33,888 bases of DNA from an uncultured Sphingomonadales bacterium (GCA_903858875.1 CAIOKP010000345.1:1-33888), one strand, 5' to 3'; counted from the first letter of the stretch, positions 1 through 8,118 are shown. A program made the numbers and translations. Notes: generated by a model not told the origin, from the sequence alone.

Positions 1-1012
1 CGCAAGCCGCATCGAGATAGGCCTGTGCCTCCGCCAAACGGGCGGCGCGGGCGGCGGGGTCTGCCTGCCGCGCCGCACCTGCGGCGCAGACATGGGCGCG
101 GATCGCCGCCCGCACGGACAGGAACAGCGGCAGAACGGGAACGCCATCCTCTGCCTCCGCGATGTCGCAATAGCGGTTGAACACGAGATTGGCCGCATGC
201 CGATCCCCGCGCACCCACAAATCCATCAGCAGAAACGCCAGATCGTACAGCACATCGGTCGTCGCCAATGCCTCGTCAAATTCCAGGCAGTCGAACAATA
301 CAGGATGCCCGTCCCACAGGCAGATATTGGCGAGATGCAAATCCCCATGGCAATGCCGCACCGCCCCGGCCCGCCCGCGCGCGTCCAGCAAGGCGGCATG
401 GCGATCCAGCATCGCCAGCGTATCGGCCTGTACCTGCGCTACCTGTGCCATGGGCAAAGTCCCCGGCGGCAGCGCGGCAAACGCACGCCCGTTGCCCGCA
501 ATCACGGCGCGAAACCGCGCCGCACCTGCCGCCTCGGGCACAACAGCCGCAAGGCCATGAAACCGCGCAATCGCATCGGCCAGATCGCGCAACATCGGCG
601 CCCCCATCCCGCCCCGCGCCGCGACATCGGCCAACAATGCGTCGGCGGGAAAGCGTCGCATTTCAACCACCCAGTCGAGGATCTCCGCCCCGCCTGTCCC
701 ACCGCCAAATCCGACTGCCCCATCCGCCCGCCGGACAATCGCCCGCGTGCCGCAATAAAGCTGTGGCGCCGTCCTGCGGTTCAGCCGAACCTCTGCCTCA
801 CACGCCGTCCGCCGGCGCTCGACCGTTGAAAAATCGAGGTATCCGAGGTTCACCGCGCGTTTCAGCTTCACCACATGATCGCCGCAGAGGAAGATCATGG
901 CGGCATGGGTGTCGATCCGCTCAACCACACAGCCATCCGGCGCCGCGTGCGCGGCGGCACTCATCAGAAAGGCGATGGCGACCTGTTGATCCATGGCATC
1001 TGGCAGCGGCAT
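1..1012 (-). CDS. Aminoglycoside-phosphotransferase-like kinase (COG2187 type), 3' part beyond left edge
   Basis: Reading the minus strand gives one open frame from 1012 to the left edge. It contains a protein-kinase-like catalytic loop, HCHGDLHLANICLWDG (about 355-310), followed by a metal-binding segment VLFDCLEFDE and the stretch DVLYDLAFLLMDLWVRGDRHAANLVFNRY. These are hallmarks of the COG2187 family, in which an aminoglycoside-phosphotransferase-like domain is usually fused to a C-terminal P-loop ATPase. That ATPase part would lie outside the window, so only about 337 residues are visible. I chose the ATG at 1012-1010 because AGGAGG precedes it by 11 bases; an in-frame ATG at 1051 is the alternative. 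The substrate is not known for this family. The gene is read divergently from the CYTH-CHAD gene, with about 124 bp between the two starts. Identification rests on motif recall, not a search. Confidence 0.85.
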   Translation of the reverse strand, partial: MPLPDAMDQQVAIAFLMSAAAHAAPDGCVVERIDTHAAMIFLCGDHVVKLKRAVNLGYLDFSTVERRRTACEAEVRLNRRTAPQLYCGTRAIVRRADGAVGFGGGTGGAEILDWVVEMRRFPADALLADVAARGGMGAPMLRDLADAIARFHGLAAVVPEAAGAARFRAVIAGNGRAFAALPPGTLPMAQVAQVQADTLAMLDRHAALLDARGRAGAVRHCHGDLHLANICLWDGHPVLFDCLEFDEALATTDVLYDLAFLLMDLWVRGDRHAANLVFNRYCDIAEAEDGVPVLPLFLSVRAAIRAHVCAAGAARQADPAARAARLAEAQAYLDAAC

Positions 1013-1136
1013 CGCCGGGCTAGCCTCCTGCGCGATGTGCGCTCCATTCATATGGCCAAGCCAATGCGCTGGATCAAGGCCGTCGCGGCTGTTATCATGC
1101 GATGTCAATTTTTCCCGGCAACCGGCGGACCCGCAT

Positions 1137-2762
1137 ATGAACGAGACGCTTGCCCTTGATCGTCCGACCAAAGCGTTTGATGGGGTCACAGCCCCCGAAT
1201 CCACACCGGTCGAAGTCGAAATCAAGCTGGCCGCCAGCCCGGCGATGCTCGATGCATTGCGGGACCATCCCCTGCTGGCCGGCCCCGCGGCGACCGAGGT
1301 TCTGGCCACCACCTATTTCGACACTGCCACCTGCGCGCTGGCCAAGGCCGGGGCATCGCTGCGCATTCGGCGGCGGGCAAAGGGATGCGAGCAGACCTTG
1401 AAACTGGCGATGCGGCGCAAGCACCATATCCAACGGGGCGAATGGAACCAACCGCTGGCCGAGGGCACATGCACCCCCAGCGCCGCCGCATTCCCCCGCC
1501 GCGCCCGTGAGGCGCTGGACGAGATCGTCGGCACGGCGCCACTCGTCCCCTATGCGCAAGTGGTCGTAACGCGCGAGACGCGGCAGGTACAGTTTGGCGG
1601 ATCAATGATCGAAATCGCCTTTGATGTCGGCACGATTTCGGGCAGCGCCCCCGACCGCAGCTTGCAGGTTGCCGAAATCGAGCTTGAGCTGGTCGACGGT
1701 CACCTTGCCGACCTCCTCGCGCTCGCGCTCGAATTGCCGTTGGGGCCGGGGTTGCACTGGTCGATCGCAACCAAGGCGCAGCGGGCGCAGGCCTTGGCGC
1801 AGGGCTGCGAAATCCGCGCGGCCCATGACGCACCATCGCCGCTCGCGCCGGGGATGACGGTTGCGCGCGGGTTTCAGGCGATCGGCTGGGCGTGCTTGTG
1901 CCATTTGCTGGCGAATTATCCGCTGGTTGTCGACCGCGGTGATCAGGCGGCGCTGCACCAAAGCCGGGTGGCGATCCGGCGGTTGCGTGCCGGATTTGCA
2001 CTGTTCGCGCGCGACGTGTTGACTGGCGACGGCGATGCCAAAGCGCTGCGTGACGGCTTTCGCGCGGCCGCTGCCACAATGGGCCCGGCGCGCGACATCC
2101 ATGTGCTGCGCCGGCGATTGCAGGCGCAGGGCGACGCGATGGCCGATGGCGCCGGGCAACGCCTGCTGGCGCAACTGGCCAGTGAAGAAGCGCTGGCCAC
2201 CGATCAGCCCCGTTCAATGCTGGCCGGCGAGGCGTTTCAGCGGTTGCTGCTGCGACTGGCGCTGTGGCTGGAAACGGGCGAATGGCTGGATCAGGACGCC
2301 GCTGCACAGCCGCTCAACATATTTGCGGCCAAAGTGCTCGATCATCAGCGCAAGCGGGTTAAGGGGATGCGCAAACGGCTGGCGGGGATGAGCGACGAGG
2401 CGTTGCACGACCTGCGCATTGACGTCAAAAAACTGCGGTATGCGGTCGGCTTTTTCGCGCCACTCGGTACCGCGACAAAGCGCGCCCGCGACCATGAGCG
2501 GGCCTTGGGCGCCGTACAGGACGCGCTGGGTGAGATCCATGATGCCGCGGTGGCCCAAACGGTTTTCGGCTGGGGCGGGCCAAGCGAATTGTTCACCGCC
2601 CTGCCCTTGGCCGAGGCGCAGGATATGCGCCTGCGGTTGAGCGAGGCCATCGCCCATTCGGCCAGCGAGCGGCCAGCGTTTCTCAATCTGGCGCGCCGCA
2701 GCCTGGCCGCCGAGCGCGATGCCGCCGGTTGGTGGCACGCCGGCTTTACTGATCAGGAGTAG
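1137..2762 (+). CDS. CYTH-CHAD domain protein (inorganic triphosphatase-like)
   Basis: The 541-residue product has an N-terminal CYTH domain (about 24-210) with the diagnostic EVEIK acidic/basic signature at residues 26-30, then TYFDT and the basic pair RIRRR lining the triphosphate tunnel. A CHAD domain follows (about 240-535), recognisable by HQSRVAIRRLRAGFALF and the second helical repeat LHDLRIDVKKLRYAVGFF. CYTH enzymes hydrolyse triphosphate or related phosphoanhydrides; CHAD is a histidine-rich helical module known to bind polyphosphate. The start at 1137 gives the normal family N-terminus; an upstream in-frame extension (from 993) has no family character and overlaps the 5' end of the divergent kinase gene. 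The stop TAG overlaps the ribosome-binding site of the next gene, PPK2, so the two are probably one transcript and translationally linked. Both point to polyphosphate metabolism. Confidence 0.92.
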   Translation: MNETLALDRPTKAFDGVTAPESTPVEVEIKLAASPAMLDALRDHPLLAGPAATEVLATTYFDTATCALAKAGASLRIRRRAKGCEQTLKLAMRRKHHIQRGEWNQPLAEGTCTPSAAAFPRRAREALDEIVGTAPLVPYAQVVVTRETRQVQFGGSMIEIAFDVGTISGSAPDRSLQVAEIELELVDGHLADLLALALELPLGPGLHWSIATKAQRAQALAQGCEIRAAHDAPSPLAPGMTVARGFQAIGWACLCHLLANYPLVVDRGDQAALHQSRVAIRRLRAGFALFARDVLTGDGDAKALRDGFRAAAATMGPARDIHVLRRRLQAQGDAMADGAGQRLLAQLASEEALATDQPRSMLAGEAFQRLLLRLALWLETGEWLDQDAAAQPLNIFAAKVLDHQRKRVKGMRKRLAGMSDEALHDLRIDVKKLRYAVGFFAPLGTATKRARDHERALGAVQDALGEIHDAAVAQTVFGWGGPSELFTALPLAEAQDMRLRLSEAIAHSASERPAFLNLARRSLAAERDAAGWWHAGFTDQE

Positions 2763-2768
2763 GCGCCC

Positions 2769-3629
2769 TTGGGCAAGCATAAAAAGAAGCATGGTCACAG
2801 GGGCGCAACCGTTGGCGAGACCATCGAGGACAGCGGCGCCGCGCCGCAGGGGCACCACGCCTATGCCGCCGAACTGGTCCGTTTGCAAATCGGCCTGACC
2901 CGGATGCAACGCGCGTTGATCGCCTCGAACCGGCGTATTTTGGTGATCATCGAAGGCCGCGATGGCGCTGGCAAGGACGGTACGATCAAACGGATGGTCG
3001 AACACATGAGCCCACGCGACACCCGCGTCGTGGCGCTGGGCGTACCGTCCGAACATGATCGCCGGGCATGGTATTTTCAACGCTGGTGCGCGCATTTGCC
3101 AGTTGCCGGAGAGTTCGTCGCGTTCAACCGCAGTTGGTACAATCGCGCCGGGGTCGAACGCGTTATGGGATTTTGCACGCAAGACGAACTGGACGAGTTT
3201 TTCACCACTGTCCCGATTTTCGAACAATTGCTGACCCATTCGGGGACCAGCGTCATCAAATACTACCTCGACATCGACAAGGACGAACAAAAGCGGCGCT
3301 TGAAGGACCGGGAGCGCGACCCGTTGAAACAATGGAAGAGCAGCCCGATCGACAAGGTCGCGGTCAAAAAGTGGGCGGACTACACCGCCGCCCGTGATGA
3401 AATGCTGGCGCGCACCCATTCGGTTTTTGCACCGTGGACGGTGGTGCGCGCCAATTCAAAGCCTGCCGCGCGACTGGCGCTGATCCGCGATGTTTTGGCG
3501 CGATGCGGTGCGATCCTGCCGGGTGGCGATGATTGGCTGGACGATGGTGGGCCGGCGTTATGGCCCGATCCGACGCGAGCATTTCTGTATGACCCGATCG
3601 CCCATGAAAAGGGCTGGTTGGCGGACTAG
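2769..3629 (+). CDS. ppk2: Polyphosphate kinase 2 family protein (TTG start)
   Basis: The 286-residue protein matches the PPK2 core: Walker A GRDGAGKDG at residues 63-71, the NRSWYNRAGVERVMGF segment holding the Walker B/lid region, YYLDIDKDEQKRRLKDR, and the DPLKQWKSSPID lid motif. PPK2 enzymes move phosphate between polyphosphate and nucleoside mono- or diphosphates. The single-domain length is typical of the short class; whether it prefers NDP or NMP cannot be read by eye. The start is TTG at 2769: AGGAG at 2755-2759 sits 9 bases upstream and overlaps the stop of the CYTH-CHAD gene. No ATG occurs before the Walker A region except deep in the domain. The N-terminus is a His/Lys-rich tail (GKHKKKHGH), which could contact polyphosphate; that is inference. 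Confidence 0.95.
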   Translation: MGKHKKKHGHRGATVGETIEDSGAAPQGHHAYAAELVRLQIGLTRMQRALIASNRRILVIIEGRDGAGKDGTIKRMVEHMSPRDTRVVALGVPSEHDRRAWYFQRWCAHLPVAGEFVAFNRSWYNRAGVERVMGFCTQDELDEFFTTVPIFEQLLTHSGTSVIKYYLDIDKDEQKRRLKDRERDPLKQWKSSPIDKVAVKKWADYTAARDEMLARTHSVFAPWTVVRANSKPAARLALIRDVLARCGAILPGGDDWLDDGGPALWPDPTRAFLYDPIAHEKGWLAD

Positions 3630-3760
3630 GTCGCGCATAAAAGGCGTTTGTACCTAAGCAAGATAAGGGCGGGGTAAACCATGGCGTGGTTACGTTTGTC
3701 GCGGCGCATTGGGGCAAATGGTCTGTCCCGGTGGCGCGGTAGCACAGGCGACACAATCCC

Positions 3761-5260
3761 ATGGCCGACCCCAATACCGGTGCAAAAACTCTGGCCAGCG
3801 GGGCGCTCGCGCCGCTGACCGATGACAATTACCGTCATTTCCCGGCCGCGAAATCGGCCGTGGAACGCCATGGGCCAGCCGCCCTCGACAAACTGTATGC
3901 CCATATTGGCGCAGACCCACAGGCCGCCAAAATACTGCCCACGCAAGAGGGGCGCGATCGGGCGGCGGGGGCACAATTCCGCCACTGGCAGAACCTGTTT
4001 TCCGGACGTTTTGACCAAGCGGCCATGGATCGTTCGGCCACGATCGGACAAGTGCACGCTAATGTCGGCCTAACCCCCGACTATTACATCAGCGGCTATG
4101 CGTTGGTGCTGGAAGAAGTGATCACGCGTGCCTTGTCCCGCGGCTTGACGGGTCTGGTTGGCGGGAAGGCCAAGGGGCGCATGGTCGGCACGCTGGTCAA
4201 GGCGGCGTTGCTCGATATGGAAATAGCGCTATCGGCATATTTCCGGGCGGAGGAGCAGGCCCGTAGCCAAGTCATCGGACACTTGGGCAAAAGCCTGTCT
4301 GAGATGGCAGCTGGCGACCTGCGCGTCGGTCTGGATGATCTGCCCAAGGCCTATGCGCAGATCGCCAAGGATTTTCACCATATGCGCTATCAAATCAGTT
4401 CGATGGTGGTGCAAATGACCGACGCGGCCAACAATGTCGAGGTCGGCGCCGGCGAAATCAGCGCCGCCGCCAATGATCTGGCCAACCGCACCGAACAACA
4501 GGCCGCCACTATCGCCCGCACGGCCGAGGTCATGCGCGACGTATCCGAAGGCATTGGCACCACCGCATCCAGCGCCCAACACGTCAACCGGTCCGTGGCC
4601 GAGGTCGATGCCCAAGCCAAACAAGGCGGTCAGATCGTCGAGGCGGCAGTCATCGCGATGGATAAAATCAAGCGGTCGTCGGAAGAAATCGCCTCGATCA
4701 CCGATGTCATCGAGGCCATCGCGTTTCAAACCAACCTGCTCGCGCTGAACGCCGGGGTCGAGGCGGCGCGCGCTGGCGAGGCGGGCCGCGGCTTTGCCGT
4801 GGTGGCGAGCGAAGTGCGGGCCTTGGCCCATCGCACCACCGAATCTGCCAAAACCATCAAGGACCTGATCGCCAAATCATCCGAGGATGTGCACGAAGGC
4901 GTCGATCTGGTCGGCCGGACCGGGGCCTCGCTCGACCGCATTATCCAGATGGTGTCGGACACGACCACACAGGCGGGCGAAATCGCCGGCTTTGCCGAAG
5001 CTCAGGCCGCCAGCATGGCGCAATTAACCGACGAAATTCAACAAATGGACACCAACACCCAGCAAAACGCCGCCATGGTCGAACAATCCAATGCGGCCGC
5101 GCGCGGGCTGAAAGACCAGGCCACGATCATGGCGCGCATCGTCAGCCAGTTCAAACTGGAACGCCGCGAGGAAATTCGTGACCCCAAACAACGCCGTGAC
5201 GCCCGGGGGCGGCTGCTTCCCGCCGTCGAACCCGCCCCGCGCAAGGTCGGCAACTGGTAA
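3761..5260 (+). CDS. Globin-coupled methyl-accepting chemotaxis protein (soluble, HemAT-like)
   Basis: The 499-residue product begins with a protoglobin sensor domain (about 15-165). The motif IGQVHANVGLTPDYYISGY places the proximal haem histidine at residue 99, the arrangement seen in HemAT-type aerotaxis sensors. A coiled-coil connector (about 170-225) leads into an MCP signalling domain with the hairpin tip IAFQTNLLALNAGVEAARAGEAGRGFAVVASEVR at about 320-353, which contacts CheA/CheW. No transmembrane helix is visible, so the receptor should be cytoplasmic. No CheR-docking pentapeptide is seen at the C-terminus. Likely role: oxygen or redox-gas sensing that feeds a chemotaxis or chemotaxis-like pathway; no che genes are in this window. 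A 131-bp gap from PPK2 suggests its own promoter. The ModE-like gene follows after only 18 bp. Confidence 0.95.
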   Translation: MADPNTGAKTLASGALAPLTDDNYRHFPAAKSAVERHGPAALDKLYAHIGADPQAAKILPTQEGRDRAAGAQFRHWQNLFSGRFDQAAMDRSATIGQVHANVGLTPDYYISGYALVLEEVITRALSRGLTGLVGGKAKGRMVGTLVKAALLDMEIALSAYFRAEEQARSQVIGHLGKSLSEMAAGDLRVGLDDLPKAYAQIAKDFHHMRYQISSMVVQMTDAANNVEVGAGEISAAANDLANRTEQQAATIARTAEVMRDVSEGIGTTASSAQHVNRSVAEVDAQAKQGGQIVEAAVIAMDKIKRSSEEIASITDVIEAIAFQTNLLALNAGVEAARAGEAGRGFAVVASEVRALAHRTTESAKTIKDLIAKSSEDVHEGVDLVGRTGASLDRIIQMVSDTTTQAGEIAGFAEAQAASMAQLTDEIQQMDTNTQQNAAMVEQSNAAARGLKDQATIMARIVSQFKLERREEIRDPKQRRDARGRLLPAVEPAPRKVGNW

Positions 5261-5278
5261 CACCCGCGCCAATCGCCT

Positions 5279-5680
5279 ATGACCCAGAACATGACCGCGC
5301 CCGATAGCCAGCTGAAAATCTCGATCCGCATCCTGTGCGGCGATGAAGTCGCCATGGGGCCGGGCAAGGCCGATCTGCTCGACGCCATCGCGCGGAACGG
5401 CTCGATTTCGGGCGCCGGCCGCGCCATGGGGATGAGCTATCGTCGCGCGTGGTTGCTGGTCGATGCGATGAACCGCTGCTGGGCACAGCCGTTGGTTGAA
5501 ACGATGGCTGGCGGCGCGGCGCGATCGGGCGCGCAACTGTCCAATACGGGCCACGCCGTCCTGGCACAATACCGGGCGTTGCAAGCGGGCGCAGGCGCGA
5601 TCGATCAGGGACCGGATTGGCGGGCCTTGCAATCCGTGCTGCGCCCTGCGCCGCATAACCGGCAACACGAACAGGAATGA
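5279..5680 (+). CDS. ModE-like winged helix-turn-helix regulator, single domain
   Basis: The 133-residue protein carries the ModE N-terminal winged-helix fold: LLDAIARNGSISGAGRAMGMSYRRAWLLVDAMNRCW (about 38-73) is the characteristic LysR-like recognition helix region, followed by GGAARSGAQLSNTGHAVLAQYRAL. Full-length ModE has two C-terminal molbindin (Mop) domains that bind molybdate; here the protein ends shortly after the DNA-binding part, so direct molybdate sensing is not evident. The gene starts 18 bp after the chemoreceptor stop, so it is probably on the same transcript. Likely targets are molybdate transport and molybdoenzyme genes such as the modABC operon at 17838-19959 and iorAB at 8119-10784; this is inference from family knowledge and proximity. 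Confidence 0.85.
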   Translation: MTQNMTAPDSQLKISIRILCGDEVAMGPGKADLLDAIARNGSISGAGRAMGMSYRRAWLLVDAMNRCWAQPLVETMAGGAARSGAQLSNTGHAVLAQYRALQAGAGAIDQGPDWRALQSVLRPAPHNRQHEQE

Positions 5681-5788
5681 AAATTGCACAAAAAGTGTAA
5701 CAATCCACCGAATACGTCGAAATTCGTAGGCGATTGGCATTGAAATATGGATTAATGCGCCGATAGGGGCAAACAACTCACTTCCGCC
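5681..5788 (+). promoter_or_regulatory. AT-rich leader/promoter region before the NUDIX-DUF47 gene
   Basis: This stretch is markedly richer in A and T than its surroundings and contains no recognisable gene. It includes a short inverted repeat CGAAT-N8-ATTCG at about 5709-5726. It probably holds the promoter for the NUDIX-DUF47/Pit pair. No -35/-10 pair can be assigned with confidence by eye. Confidence 0.35.
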
Positions 5789-5793
5789 GGAGG
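5789..5793 (+). promoter_or_regulatory. Ribosome-binding site (GGAGG) pointing to an ATC start at 5802
   Basis: GGAGG lies 8 bases before ATC 5802-5804, which is in frame with the NUDIX-DUF47 gene. Between the preceding in-frame stop (TAG at 5727) and the first ATG (5856) there is no ATG, GTG or TTG in this frame. Yet the codons from 5805 on encode RQIATLPYRR, the conserved first strand of this NUDIX group. This makes ATC a credible, unusual start codon. Confidence 0.5.
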
Positions 5794-5855
5794 CGCACGA
5801 CATCCGCCAGATTGCCACCCTGCCCTATCGCCGAAACGGCGATACGCCCGACGCC

Positions 5856-6926
5856 ATGGTCGAGGTTCTGCTCGTCACATCGCGGGGGACAGGGCGCTGG
5901 GTCTTGCCCAAGGGCAACCCGATGAAAGGGATGAGCCCGCACGCCGCCGCCGCGCAGGAAACCTTTGAGGAAGCCGGCGTCGAAGGTGCGGTTTGTCCGA
6001 CCCCGCTGGGCGATTATCGCTATCGCAAGCTCTTGAAATCGGGCGCCGCATTGATGATGGATGTGCGGGTTTTCCCGCTGGCGGTTACCGGCGAACTTGA
6101 CGATTGGCCCGAAGCGGGGCAGCGGACGCGACAATGGTTTGCGCTGTCAGATGCGGTAAATCGAGTGGACGAACCGGACCTGCGCGAATTAATGCGCAGC
6201 TTTCGCCCATCGGACTTCGCAACGGGCACAATACGTCCGACGTTCAAGGGCGGCATGGATCAGGTCAAGGAAGGTTTCAGAATGTTTCACTGGTTTCAGG
6301 CTTTCCTGCCGAAACAAGGGCAGTTCTTCGAGCTGTTCGAGGCCCATTCCGCCACGTTGACGGCGGGCAGCGACGCGCTGGCCCGCCTGTTGCAGGGCGG
6401 CGGATCGATGTCGCAGCACATCAAGGAAATCATCCAGCGCGAAGAAGAAGCCGACGAGATTACCCGCGAAGTGCTGACCACGGTCCGTCGCACTTTTCTT
6501 ACACCGTTCGACCGCGGGGCGATCACCAGCCTGATTTCGTCGATGGATGATTCGATCGATCAGATGCAGCAGACCGCAGGCGCCATCAGCCTGTATGAAG
6601 TCACTGAGTTTGAGCAGGAAATGCGCGATATGGCGGCGATCATCGTCGATGCCTCGCGCTTGCTGGCCGAGGCGCTCCCACTGCTGCGCGACATCCATGG
6701 CAATGCCGCGCGGTTGCACACCTTGACCGAACGACTGGTGCGCATGGAAGGTCAGGCCGATGACATCCATGCCAAGGGGCTGAAGCGCGCTTTCAAGCAG
6801 CACGGCCGTACGGACACGCTGACTTTCCTCGTCCAGCGCGAAATCTACAGCCACCTTGAAAAGGTGGTCGACCGTTTCGAGGATGTCGCCAACGAGATCG
6901 ATGGTCTCGTGATCGACCACGCCTGA
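5856..6926 (+). CDS. NUDIX hydrolase fused to DUF47 (PhoU-like) domain
   Basis: From the first ATG the product is 356 residues; the real N-terminus is probably 18 codons earlier at ATC 5802 (374 residues), because the conserved first NUDIX strand RQIATLPYRR lies there. Residues 1-125 are a NUDIX domain of the diphosphoinositol polyphosphate/Ap-nucleotide type: WVLPKGNPMKG then AAAQETFEEAGV, keeping the catalytic EExG but with Met at the first Glu position of the box. From residue 143 the protein is a DUF47 domain (FHWFQAFLPKQGQFFELFE, IKEIIQREEEADEITREVL, ERLVRMEGQADDIHAKGLK), the PhoU-like partner of Pit transporters. The two are normally separate proteins. AAGGAAGG at 6267-6274, 7 bases before the in-frame ATG 6282, could give a standalone DUF47. 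The Pit gene starts 10 bp downstream. The fused product may tie hydrolysis of a phosphate signal to Pit control; this is inference. Confidence 0.88.
   Translation: MVEVLLVTSRGTGRWVLPKGNPMKGMSPHAAAAQETFEEAGVEGAVCPTPLGDYRYRKLLKSGAALMMDVRVFPLAVTGELDDWPEAGQRTRQWFALSDAVNRVDEPDLRELMRSFRPSDFATGTIRPTFKGGMDQVKEGFRMFHWFQAFLPKQGQFFELFEAHSATLTAGSDALARLLQGGGSMSQHIKEIIQREEEADEITREVLTTVRRTFLTPFDRGAITSLISSMDDSIDQMQQTAGAISLYEVTEFEQEMRDMAAIIVDASRLLAEALPLLRDIHGNAARLHTLTERLVRMEGQADDIHAKGLKRAFKQHGRTDTLTFLVQREIYSHLEKVVDRFEDVANEIDGLVIDHA
6267..6284 (+). promoter_or_regulatory. Internal ribosome-binding site and start codon for standalone DUF47
   Basis: AAGGAAGG (6267-6274) stands 7 bases before ATG 6282-6284, exactly where unfused DUF47 proteins begin (MFHWFQAF). 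The site is embedded in the linker codons of the fusion, so a second, shorter product of about 214 residues is likely. Confidence 0.6.
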
Positions 6927-6936
6927 GGCGCGCCGC

Positions 6937-7953
6937 ATGCATCATGTGATGATCGCGATGCCGCTGGTGATCGCGCTGGTGGTTATGGCACTGGCGTTCG
7001 ATTTCCTGAACGGCTTGCACGATTCGGCTAATTCCATCGCCACCGTCGTGTCGACCAAGCTGCTCAGCCCCGTACAAGCGGTGCTGTTTGCCGCCGTGTT
7101 CAATTTTGCCGCCTATTGGACATTCGGGCTAAAGGTGGCCGAAACGGTCGGCAAGGGCATCATCGACAAGGATGTTGTCACCCCGCACGTGATCTTCGGC
7201 GCGCTCGTCGGCGCGATGGCGTGGAATGTCATCACGTGGTGGCGGGGCATCCCATCGTCATCCAGCCATGCGCTGATCGGCGGACTGGTCGGCGCCGGCC
7301 TTTTGCACGCCGGGCCAAGCGCCATCGTATGGGGCGGCATTGGCAAAACGGCCTCGGCGATCGTCCTGTCCCCGCTGGTCGGCATGGCGGCGGCGATGGC
7401 GCTGATGTTGCTGACCTCTTGGGCGTTCATGAAGGTGACGGCGTCGCGGGCTGAAGGTATTTTCAAGAAACTGCATCTGTTCTCTGCGGCGGCCTATTCA
7501 TTGGGCCATGGCGCCAATGATGCGCAAAAAACGATGGGGATCATCGCGGTGCTGCTCTATTCGCAAGGCATGTTGGGCGGGGCGTTTCATGTCCCGGGCT
7601 GGGTCGTGCTGAGCTGCTATATCTCGATGGGGATCGGCACGCTGTCGGGCGGCTGGAAGATCATCGAAACGATGGGCAGCCGGATCACAAAACTGTCGCA
7701 TCATCAGGGCTTCTGCGCCAGCGCCGGCGGCTCGATCATGTTGTTTGCGGCCAGCGCCTTTGGCATCCCGGTATCGACCACACATACCATCACAGGCTGC
7801 ATCATGGGCGTCGGCGCCGCAAGGCGGACCAGCGCTGTCCGTTGGGGCGTGGCGCAAAGGTTGGCGGTGGCGTGGGTCGTCACTATCCCCGCCTCGGCGG
7901 TGGTCGGCGGCGTGTTTTACGAAATCGCGATATTCCTCGACCGGGTGCTGTAA
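6937..7953 (+). CDS. pit: Low-affinity inorganic phosphate transporter, Pit family
   Basis: The 338-residue protein is an integral membrane transporter with about ten hydrophobic segments. It carries both copies of the PiT signature: FDFLNGLHDSANSIATVVST near residue 22 and GHGANDAQKTMGI near residue 190, plus the SSSHALIGG and VSTTHTITG repeats that mark the two inverted halves. PiT proteins import metal-phosphate complexes with protons or sodium across the inner membrane. The start ATG at 6937 is 10 bp after the NUDIX-DUF47 stop, so the genes are co-transcribed; DUF47-Pit pairing is a common bacterial arrangement. Imported phosphate could feed the PPK2/CHAD system upstream. Confidence 0.96.
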   Translation: MHHVMIAMPLVIALVVMALAFDFLNGLHDSANSIATVVSTKLLSPVQAVLFAAVFNFAAYWTFGLKVAETVGKGIIDKDVVTPHVIFGALVGAMAWNVITWWRGIPSSSSHALIGGLVGAGLLHAGPSAIVWGGIGKTASAIVLSPLVGMAAAMALMLLTSWAFMKVTASRAEGIFKKLHLFSAAAYSLGHGANDAQKTMGIIAVLLYSQGMLGGAFHVPGWVVLSCYISMGIGTLSGGWKIIETMGSRITKLSHHQGFCASAGGSIMLFAASAFGIPVSTTHTITGCIMGVGAARRTSAVRWGVAQRLAVAWVVTIPASAVVGGVFYEIAIFLDRVL

Positions 7954-8118
7954 TCCCGATGTAATCCGCTCGGGTTGAATGTTGGTACGGCAAACGAACA
8001 TCGCAAGACTGGCGTTGCACCGACAGACTTGCGCGCGCGGCATTCCGGCGTCACACCTCCCTGGAAATCGGTCGCGGCCCTATGGCGGGTAGGACGGCCG
8101 AACAGGAGAAACTGCCTC
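7954..8118. other. Intergenic region between pit and the molybdoenzyme genes
   Basis: No gene seen in 165 bp. A short inverted repeat, ATGTT-N12-AACAT (about 7979-8000), lies in front of the molybdoenzyme operon and could be part of a promoter or operator, but it is too short to assign. AGGAG at 8104-8108 serves the next start. Confidence 0.4.

Noticed and set aside
92..1023. Several plus-strand open frames of up to about 250 codons
   Set aside because: They are antisense to the kinase gene, are low-complexity Arg/Pro-rich, and show no domain; the minus strand has clear kinase motifs.
2214..3419. Minus-strand open frame of 401 codons
   Set aside because: It spans the opposite strand of the CYTH-CHAD end and PPK2, both with strong family motifs; its own translation shows none.
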